Source: Cylindrotheca closterium (Eukaryota > Bacillariophyta > Bacillariophyceae > Bacillariales > Bacillariaceae). Taken from it: a DNA stretch of 12,006 nt. How positions within the stretch are numbered: the stretch's first letter is position 1; every line of letters begins with the position of its first letter. A program made the position numbers and the translations under genes. The notes beneath the pieces were generated by a model that saw only the letters and a list, made by a program, of their open reading frames with translations, did not search any database and was not told the origin of the DNA. Where the stretch lies: positions 1-12,006 of the forward strand of contig CAKOGP040001989.1 in the NCBI GenBank assembly GCA_933822405.4, given 5' to 3'. Below are positions 6,737 through 12,006 of this stretch, in pieces.

Positions 6737-8467
6737 CTATATTTCGTCTCCATTCTCGTCTTGCTTCTCAAGTTGTTTCTTGCGTTGACGGGCCCGATTT
6801 TTGGTCTTGCTCTTTTGTCGCTTTTGGACTGCCTTTTGATTCTTCCAACCGATTTTGGATTGCTTTCCGTGAAAGTGCTCGTCCAATTTTTCCAATAAGC
6901 GTTTTCGTGCAATCTTGCGATTCTGGGAGAGACTTCGTGTGTCCTGACATTCCACCTTGAGTTGGGTTGGTTCGTGGACCAACACGACGCGATTGGACGT
7001 CTTGTTGATCTTTTGGCCTCCCGCACCACTGCCGCGGACAAAGCGTTCGGAGAGTTCTTCTTCCAACAACACAAGCGGTTCTCTACGACCAGCACCCGCA
7101 GTACCACCATTCTTTTTTGACCCTTTGCCCTCCAACCGATCCATCACCAGTGAAATCTCCGTCAACAAGAGGGACCGTAGATCAGGGTCTGGCAAGACAG
7201 CAACGAGCTCGGAGAATTCTTCTAGTGCTTCAAAATCAGTCTGTGGAATGTCAAAAGGCTCTTCACCTTGCATTTCACCTCCTGTGGTCGGCGTGTCCGA
7301 CGACTCACATTCACGTCGCCGGCTCCGAAAGATACTCAAGACACTTTGGACGTAGGCTTCCACCATGGACTTGATTGAAATGGTATCGTCACCAAAGGCT
7401 TTTTTGATATCGGATGACTGCTGCTGGAGGGACTTGTAGTATGCCGCGCCCAGTATGTGCTGAATGCGCTGGGCAATGAACTTTTGTCGTTGTCGATTCC
7501 ATTCCACTACCCTATCCTGTTCTGCCTTCCAATCGCCATATGTGTCAATAATGTGGTAGATTCCGCCTCCCTCGTCACCGTTGCCAAAGACCAAATCCAG
7601 CCGTTCTGCACGGTCCCAGACAATTCGTTCCTTGTACTTGATGCCGACTATTCGGTGTTCCGGCAAAGCTTTGACCAGCATGGTGGCGGACCCCTGAATG
7701 CTATCGTTGGGCGCATTCAGAGGAGATTCCACAACAACATCGTCGACACGGTCATAATGCAAAACGAAAAAGTTGGAAGATTCCTCCTGTAATCGGTAGT
7801 CGTATTCAATTCGTCGCAAGACCTCCCCTGCTGGAACCAACTTTTGTTTTCCAGTTGAATCGTTGTCGGCACTGTCGTCGCCAATCTTGTTTGAATAGTT
7901 CTGTCCATTGCGTCCAGTGACAAAGAGACGTTCATATGCAGGGCTGGAAAGGTCTTGCAGTTTGCTGAGTCTGGCTTGCACACCATTCAATCCTCTTCCA
8001 AGCAAAGATGCCAATTCAATGATCGATTTGGAGTCCTTGTTCTCCCACAGCAGTTTATCTTGCTCCAAGGTCCATTCACGGTACAAATTTTCCATGTTCA
8101 AGGATATTGGGTTTTGGGTAGAATTCTCACCAGAGTCTCCGTCATTTGCTGTTGTGAATGATTGATGCAATTGCCATGATGTTGTCGTCGTTCCAGCTGG
8201 TGGATGGGGAACTCTCTTCAAGAGCAGGGAAGGCGAAGCGAATGTGGGCAAGAATCCATTGTGGCGATTCTGTTGTTGTTGTTGTTGTTGTTGCCGTTGA
8301 ATAGCGTTTCGTCTGATTTGTCTTGTTGCACTTCCAATATGTTTTTGGAATGCCAAGCAACTGCCTTTTGGAAACATGATGATGGTATGGAAACACAGAA
8401 AGATGGCTGTCGAAAATCGAAGATTTAATATCATAGAGCAGTGAGCCAAAGGAGATTTCAAGCGCAT
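6737..8467 (-). CDS. Plastid-targeted SANT-like/MJ1316 (DUF504)/GGQ release-factor fusion protein
   Basis: 576 aa, single exon; the ATG at 8467 is used, and Met12 (8434) is an alternative. A hydrophobic signal peptide (~12-39) ends GSCLA with Phe40 at +1, then a basic Arg/Gln transit-like stretch with Gln59-66, indicating plastid import. Residues 131-182 resemble a SANT/Myb helix bundle (W132, ELASLLGRG, ARLSKL). Residues 211-292 match the MJ1316/DUF504 fold: VLRRIEYD, YDR 238-240, LPEHRI 268-273, IVWDR 282-286. That family is proposed to recognise 2',3'-cyclic phosphate RNA ends. Residues 466-532 are a class I release-factor catalytic domain with RGSGAGGQKINKTSNR (GGQ 483-485), which hydrolyses peptidyl-tRNA. 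It lacks the codon-reading domains of RF1/RF2 and ends in a Lys/Arg-rich tail (~534-570), as in ArfB/ICT1-type rescue factors. I infer a plastid ribosome-rescue hydrolase; substrate choice is unproven. Confidence 0.85.
   Translation of the reverse strand: MRLKSPLAHCSMILNLRFSTAIFLCFHTIIMFPKGSCLAFQKHIGSATRQIRRNAIQRQQQQQQQQNRHNGFLPTFASPSLLLKRVPHPPAGTTTTSWQLHQSFTTANDGDSGENSTQNPISLNMENLYREWTLEQDKLLWENKDSKSIIELASLLGRGLNGVQARLSKLQDLSSPAYERLFVTGRNGQNYSNKIGDDSADNDSTGKQKLVPAGEVLRRIEYDYRLQEESSNFFVLHYDRVDDVVVESPLNAPNDSIQGSATMLVKALPEHRIVGIKYKERIVWDRAERLDLVFGNGDEGGGIYHIIDTYGDWKAEQDRVVEWNRQRQKFIAQRIQHILGAAYYKSLQQQSSDIKKAFGDDTISIKSMVEAYVQSVLSIFRSRRRECESSDTPTTGGEMQGEEPFDIPQTDFEALEEFSELVAVLPDPDLRSLLLTEISLVMDRLEGKGSKKNGGTAGAGRREPLVLLEEELSERFVRGSGAGGQKINKTSNRVVLVHEPTQLKVECQDTRSLSQNRKIARKRLLEKLDEHFHGKQSKIGWKNQKAVQKRQKSKTKNRARQRKKQLEKQDENGDEI
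8270..8293 (-). repeat. CAA/CAG repeat encoding Gln59-66
   Basis: Eight consecutive Gln codons (CAA, last one CAG) on the minus strand, inside the transit-like region of the GGQ protein, just after the signal peptide. Length variation here is unlikely to disturb the folded domains. Confidence 0.95.
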
Positions 8468-8720
8468 TTTCTATTGCTCAGACCATTAGGTGCAATAATT
8501 GATATAATTGTTGCGTCGGGTCGATTGGATGTTTGCTCTGGATGGTCGAGGGTATGGGTAGTGAGAAATGATGATTGATGTGATGACGACAGATCGATGA
8601 CGCGATGAGTGAAACATGTTTGTTCGAAAAGTCGTGTGAGTCGACTACTCTGCAGTATTTGATCATATGATCTGAAATTTAACTTCTACTGGTACAGTAT
8701 GTAACAGTACGATACTGATT

Positions 8721-8734
8721 GGTACCATGGTACC
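8721..8734. repeat. 14-bp perfect palindrome
   Basis: GGTACCATGGTACC reads the same on both strands. Nearby CAGTAT (8695-8700) and ATACTG (8712-8717) form another inverted pair, so 8690-8734 is dense in symmetric sequence. The position is about 255 bp upstream of the GGQ gene's ATG. It could bind a dimeric factor; there is no direct evidence. Confidence 0.85.
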
Positions 8735-8796
8735 GATGATGACTGGTGGCCGATGCTATATTGTCGGTGTGGTGGTACTACGACCTTGTTGGCATT

Positions 8797-8819
8797 AGGA
8801 TTCCATATTATGGAATCCT
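8797..8819. repeat. Perfect 10-bp inverted repeat with 3-nt spacer
   Basis: AGGATTCCAT at 8797-8806 and ATGGAATCCT at 8810-8819 are exact reverse complements with ATT between them. As RNA this would form a tight hairpin, though a 3-nt loop is short. It lies about 155 nt downstream of the protease stop codon, so it could belong to that transcript's 3' end or be a binding site upstream of the GGQ gene. Confidence 0.85.
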
Positions 8820-8974
8820 TTTGCGGCATCGAATATTTCAACAAGCCAGCAGTACCCCCCCTTCGATCGCACAAATTCTTTCGGTCAAAATCAAATATCC
8901 ATCATGACTTTCAAATACAAATGTTGCTCTGCTATCAACTTTTCAAAGGCTGGACGGTCTCCCGGAACCAATCA

Positions 8975-10079
8975 CTAGCTGCACTCCGCAATGGCACCGT
9001 AGACTTCTTCCTGAACCAGACCGTAGATTTTGGACATTTTCGTACCAGTGTTTCCATGGCATTTCTTTCGCCCAGCTTTGTGAAGGGCAACTACCATATT
9101 TGTGGCCTTGTTGACGACTGGGGATCCGGAAGAGCCGCCTTCCGTGTCGCAGGTGTAATCCACACCAATCCCAGAAACGGATTTGATTTCGCACATTCCG
9201 CTTTCTGTGAAGGTATCCGTAATTCCAATGGACTTGTCTCTACCAGCTGGATGTTGTGGAACGTAAATTTCGTCACCAACTTTGGGAGCCTCCCAATCGA
9301 TATCAAAGTGACTTTATTTTGACAAGAATTGATGAGTATACCATACTAAACAGCCCAATACCACCATGCTGATTCGGAGCAAACGCATCCACTTACCCGT
9401 AGGCGCAAACTGGATTCCCACTGACGAGTTTGACCAACGCGAAATCCAACTGCTTGTCTGCCATGATAAACTCTGCCCCATCTATAGTCATTTCTGCTGC
9501 CGCATCCGTATCTCGCACACCGCCCTGCTGGCAGTCACCCTGAGTTGATTCATACATGAACAGAAATTGCGCGGCAGCAGCCTCTTCTTTCGAACTTATA
9601 CAATGATGATTAGTCATCAAGTAATTGTTGCCTCCAACAAGCCAACCAGTACAAACTAAGCCTCCTGTCCTAATCTTGGCAACTGCCATTGCTTTTTCAT
9701 ATATAGCTGGCAAGCTGTTCTCGTAACACCGAGCGTTGCGAAGATCCATGTGTCCACAAAGTGTCTTGCCATCCACAAGAACATCCAGATCATTGTTGTC
9801 GGATCTGCTACTATGAACACTCTTCTCTCCAATAGCTGGCCGAGCTTTTTCACTCTCCCGTGGATTGTTGTGACCACCACTAGGAGTCTTGACTGCTGGT
9901 CGAATTTTGCTCTCGCGCTCATTATGTCCACTGAAAGAAGCAACAAGAAGAAAGAAGGATGGTGAAGAAGAGGAGGATGAGAGGGATATCATTACAGTGT
10001 CTAGTAGAAGAAACGAAGATTGCATTTGTTCTTACGCAGTAACTCCAAGAATGGTGAATAGCAAAAGAGTAATCTTCAT
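8975..10079 (-). CDS. Secreted chymotrypsin-fold (V8/lysyl-endopeptidase-like) serine protease, three exons
   Basis: Predicted CDS joins 10079-10036, 9930-9397 and 9311-8975, giving 304 aa. Exon 1 encodes a signal peptide, MKITLLLFTILGVTA. A hydrophilic pro-region follows with two copies of a GHN..RES-K-RPA unit (16-51). The catalytic domain starts near residue 60. C108 in LVCTGW and C125 flank the expected trypsin-like disulfide. His124 in LMTNHHC, Asp177 in KQLDFALVKL and Ser254 in GGSSGSPV form the triad. YVPQHPAGR (209-217) matches the strand before the Ser loop in glutamyl and lysyl endopeptidases. This resembles MEROPS family S1 bacterial-type enzymes more than animal trypsins. It probably cleaves proteins in the secretory system or outside the cell; cleavage preference cannot be read here. 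Both splice junctions restore frame across conserved motifs, which strongly supports the model. Confidence 0.88.
9312..9396 (-). other. Predicted 85-nt intron 2 of the protease gene
   Basis: Donor TACGG|GTAAGT (G of GT at 9396), acceptor ending AATAAAG at 9312. Joining GG to T gives GGT (Gly193) and continues the frame into HFDIDWEAPKVG and the PQHPAGR motif. Without splicing, a TAA stops translation directly at the donor. Confidence 0.88.
9931..10035 (-). other. Predicted 105-nt intron 1 of the protease gene
   Basis: Donor ACTGC|GTAAGA (G of GT at 10035), acceptor CTTCTTTCAG at 9931 after a strong pyrimidine tract. Joining GC to T gives GCT (Ala15), the last residue of a clean signal peptide. 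The frame is open back through the intron, so a start without splicing is conceivable, but that N-terminus would be a Ser-rich stretch translated from the pyrimidine tract. Confidence 0.85.
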
Positions 10080-10783
10080 TATTTCAATGCCTGTCCTTTG
10101 ATAAAAGTTCGAATTGTTTTTAGCAGTGGCAGTGATGTTCGGTGTATTAATACTAGTGCTTATTGTGGTTCAACGAAATCATCGCAACAAAAAATAAATG
10201 TTTCGTGCGAGATTTGGATACTATGACCCGCCGGTTACGTGAGTTTTTTCCTACCACGATTGCGTAGAAGAAAGATCCCACTTCATGCATGAAGGTAGAA
10301 ATCATGCAATTTTGCAACGAGAAAACCGATTTCCAGTGTCACCATTAGTGCGTTCTGGTGATTTATATTATGGTACAGTAACGAGAAGTAGCTCAGAGGT
10401 AGTTTGCAAAGGGCGGACGAAAAGGGAAGGTTAATAAAAGTAGTATGCTGACCCATAATTTCAGTAGATGAGAGGACGACGGCAAACTGCTAGCTAAACA
10501 TCTGAAAGCTTAAGATACTACGGTCGGTTTCATTCCATCACCGGGTAGTGCGCTTCACATTTACTGATAGCTATGATACCGGTAGAGTAGCTAAAAGGTA
10601 GCATGATATCTCAGCTGTTGATCGACTCGTTCGACCAAATATTAACGAACGACGTCATGCAGTTTCGACGACACTTCCCGAACCAGAACTTTTTGTTCTG
10701 AGAAATCTTGAGAACCGCCATCATTGTTGACAATACCAACTGTTTTGCCAAAGCAAAACTAGTCAAGAAACAAACAAGCAAAA
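10080..10783. other. Divergent promoter region
   Basis: 704 bp between the starts of the protease gene (minus) and the plastid membrane protein gene (plus). It contains a perfect 14-bp palindrome CTTCATGCATGAAG (10281-10294) and a GACGTC palindrome with ACGTCA (10651-10657). A tRNA D-arm-like string near 10389 lacks the rest of a tRNA. No gene is supported. Confidence 0.55.
10651..10657 (+). promoter_or_regulatory. CRE-like GACGTCA motif
   Basis: GACGTCA lies about 130 bp upstream of the ATG of the plastid membrane protein gene. ACGTCA/TGACGT elements are known as CO2/cAMP-responsive (CCRE) sites in Phaeodactylum carbonic anhydrase promoters and bind bZIP factors. A single six- to seven-base match is expected by chance at this scale, so this is only a candidate. 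Confidence 0.2.
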
Positions 10784-11371
10784 ATGTGGACCCGCATCTA
10801 CGCCTGTGCCTTTATGGTTTTGAGTTGCCTTTGGGTGACGAGTGCATTCTTGCCCAACAACGATCACGCTCTCAAATCGCCCCAGAGAGCCGGGTCGATT
10901 TTTCCGTATCTGTCAATGACCAACAACAACAACAACAACAATGATGATGATGATGATGACGAAAGCACTGCATCCGAATCATCGTCATCACCATCATCAA
11001 CACAAGCAAGTTACCTGGATGGTTTGACACCACCTCCACTCAACTTGAAACGTGAATCCATCTTGTTCAGCCCAAATCCATCGACCAAGAACGACAACGA
11101 AGTGCTCGATCTATGGAAGACTTGCAAGGATCGTTTGCCAGCGGTCATTACGGGCGCTTGGCCTTGGCGGTCAACACAAGTAGCCGACGCGAATCCCATG
11201 GGTGCCTTGTACAATATCGCTTTTGTCCGTTTGCCCGTAATTGGAGTATCGATCGGATACATTCAGTACAATCTACTCCAAGGTCATCCACTGGTGATGG
11301 ATATGGGACAAGGTCCATTCGAGATGAGTCCTTTGATTGTACTTTCCGTGCTGGCGCTGGTATTGGCATAA
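10784..11371 (+). CDS. Plastid-targeted two-helix membrane protein of unknown function
   Basis: 195 aa as read, starting at an ATG with A at -3. A signal peptide (1-21) ends VTSA with Phe22 at +1, the classic diatom plastid (ASAF-type) site. A low-complexity linker follows with Asn47-53, Asp54-59 and a Ser-rich run. The mature part has an amphipathic segment with LDLWKTCKDRLPAVITGAW (108-126), one membrane helix at about 148-165 (VRLPVIGVSIGYIQY...) and a second at about 182-195, where the frame stops abruptly within the hydrophobic stretch. I do not recognise the family. An overlapping frame starting at an ATG that shares bases with the stop (TAATG, 11369-11373) continues for 24 codons with a plausible amphipathic tail. 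The true C-terminus may therefore be longer through a sequencing indel, an unrecognised splice or a real frameshift. Confidence 0.75.
   Translation: MWTRIYACAFMVLSCLWVTSAFLPNNDHALKSPQRAGSIFPYLSMTNNNNNNNDDDDDDESTASESSSSPSSTQASYLDGLTPPPLNLKRESILFSPNPSTKNDNEVLDLWKTCKDRLPAVITGAWPWRSTQVADANPMGALYNIAFVRLPVIGVSIGYIQYNLLQGHPLVMDMGQGPFEMSPLIVLSVLALVLA
10922..10960 (+). repeat. Adjacent AAC and GAT trinucleotide repeats (Asn7-Asp6)
   Basis: Codons 47-53 are AAC repeats ending in AAT, and codons 54-59 are GAT repeats ending in GAC. They lie in the linker between the plastid presequence and the membrane domain. Two different pure trinucleotide arrays back to back are a likely site of length variation. 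Confidence 0.95.
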
Positions 11372-11445
11372 TGGTGGCGGATGAGATGTGTCTAACCATT
11401 GCGAGACAATTCACTTCTTGGACGGAACCTTCCTACAATTTTTAA

Positions 11446-12006
11446 TTCCAGGCTGCGGGCGGAAACGGTGACGAAAACAATGTTGGCAGACTAAACCAAG
11501 CATATTACAATGCACTTTCTGTTTCAATAACCATGAATTGGGGCTAAGAGTGAAGTACCACCTACTTTTGTGAGTGAACAAACACGACCTCTATCATTAT
11601 TTTTTCACAACAATAATATTTGCAATAATCCAAAGAGACTTTTATCACGTAAATTAAATAAATGTGAAGGCTTTAACTCATTGTAAATGCAAAGAACTAG
11701 AAAGACTCACAGAGTTGTCTATCGGTACCGGTAGTAGGTGGACTGTGGATCTGGAATCTTTCATGTGGTTGAGGTTTCAAAACGATTCGTTGCTAGAGTC
11801 TGTCCATCCATCGGTATTCCACGTCACATGTGGGGCAGGTTTCGACCGCACTTGCAAAATTCATGACTTCACACTACTGTACCTTCCGTCGTCAATTCTT
11901 CCATTCATTCATTCTGAATGCTCTATCGATTGCCCTACTTTTTGCTTACTTCCGTTTCTCAAAGCAACTTTAGACTAGCAGCAACAACAAAACTCCCCAT
12001 CAGACT
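11446..12006. other. Right-hand intergenic region
   Basis: About 560 bp, AT-rich around 11500-11670, with no gene I can support. A plus-strand frame at 11664-11978 (104 codons) has no recognisable motif and I regard it as chance. ACCGGTA-type strings occur at 11725-11733 and also in the 10570s. It probably contains the poly(A) site of the preceding gene and part of the promoter of a gene outside the window. Confidence 0.45.

Larger units (their letters stand above)
8468..8974. other. Intergenic region with strong inverted repeats
   Basis: 507 bp between the stop of the protease gene and the start of the GGQ gene, both minus strand. It holds a perfect 14-bp palindrome GGTACCATGGTACC (8721-8734) and, 60 bp on, perfect 10-bp arms AGGATTCCAT/ATGGAATCCT with a 3-nt spacer (8797-8819). 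A TGACGC motif is at 8598-8603. No gene is supported. A long plus-strand frame beginning at 8753 is antisense to the protease's last exon and is a shadow. Confidence 0.55.

Noticed and set aside
6957..7355. 132-codon plus-strand open frame
   Set aside because: Antisense shadow of the GGQ protein gene; its Ser/Arg-rich composition follows from the opposite strand's codons.
8753..9322. 189-codon plus-strand open frame
   Set aside because: It is antisense to the protease's last exon, which has clear catalytic motifs, and the frame shows no motif of its own.
10386..10445. tRNA-like string TAGCTCAGAGGTAG resembling a D-arm
   Set aside because: No matching acceptor stem, anticodon arm or GGTTCGAAT-type T-arm follows within tRNA length, so a cloverleaf cannot be drawn.
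11664..11978. 104-codon plus-strand open frame near the right edge
   Set aside because: No family resemblance or targeting signal, unusual composition and no supporting splice sites; length is compatible with chance.

Overview
The window looks like nuclear DNA from a diatom, probably a pennate one, though the species cannot be named from the sequence. Three proteins begin with a signal peptide whose predicted cleavage site is followed by Phe or Trp (TSA|F, CLA|F, SHA|W). This is the ASAF-type bipartite presequence that sends proteins into secondary plastids of diatoms and related ochrophytes. Introns are short (85, 105 and 135 nt) with GT..AG ends and pyrimidine tracts. The genes encode acidic, Ser-, Asn- and Gln-rich linkers from trinucleotide repeats. 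I see no bacterial-style operons, no rRNA or tRNA gene and no CRISPR array.

Layout from left to right. Positions 1-565 hold a G-run, a 45-nt purine tract and a cluster of CCAAT boxes, with no gene seen. A very long minus-strand gene (566-3679) encodes a DDE-type transposase-like protein with zinc-binding Cys clusters; its flanks share CCAATCA heptamers but no convincing terminal inverted repeats. A plus-strand gene (4449-5123) encodes a plastid-targeted single-pass membrane protein with a UVR-like C-terminus. Convergent to it is a two-exon minus-strand gene (6412-5711) for a small membrane-anchored protein with the paired LDLa-like modules of glucosidase II beta. Next, also minus, is a 576-aa plastid-targeted protein (8467-6737) that joins a SANT-like helix bundle, an MJ1316/DUF504 domain and a release-factor GGQ domain. 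Then comes a three-exon minus-strand gene for a secreted chymotrypsin-fold serine protease (10079-8975), reconstructed here exon by exon. A divergent plus-strand gene (10784-11371) encodes a plastid-targeted two-helix membrane protein, with a possible frame problem at its 3' end. Positions 11446-12006 show no supportable gene.

The genes do not form an evident pathway. Three of six products are predicted to be plastid proteins, two enter the secretory system, and one derives from a mobile element. The most notable item is the DUF504-GGQ fusion. It suggests a plastid ribosome-rescue factor that could couple peptide release to recognition of a cleaved RNA end. That function is inference from domain families, not something the sequence proves.
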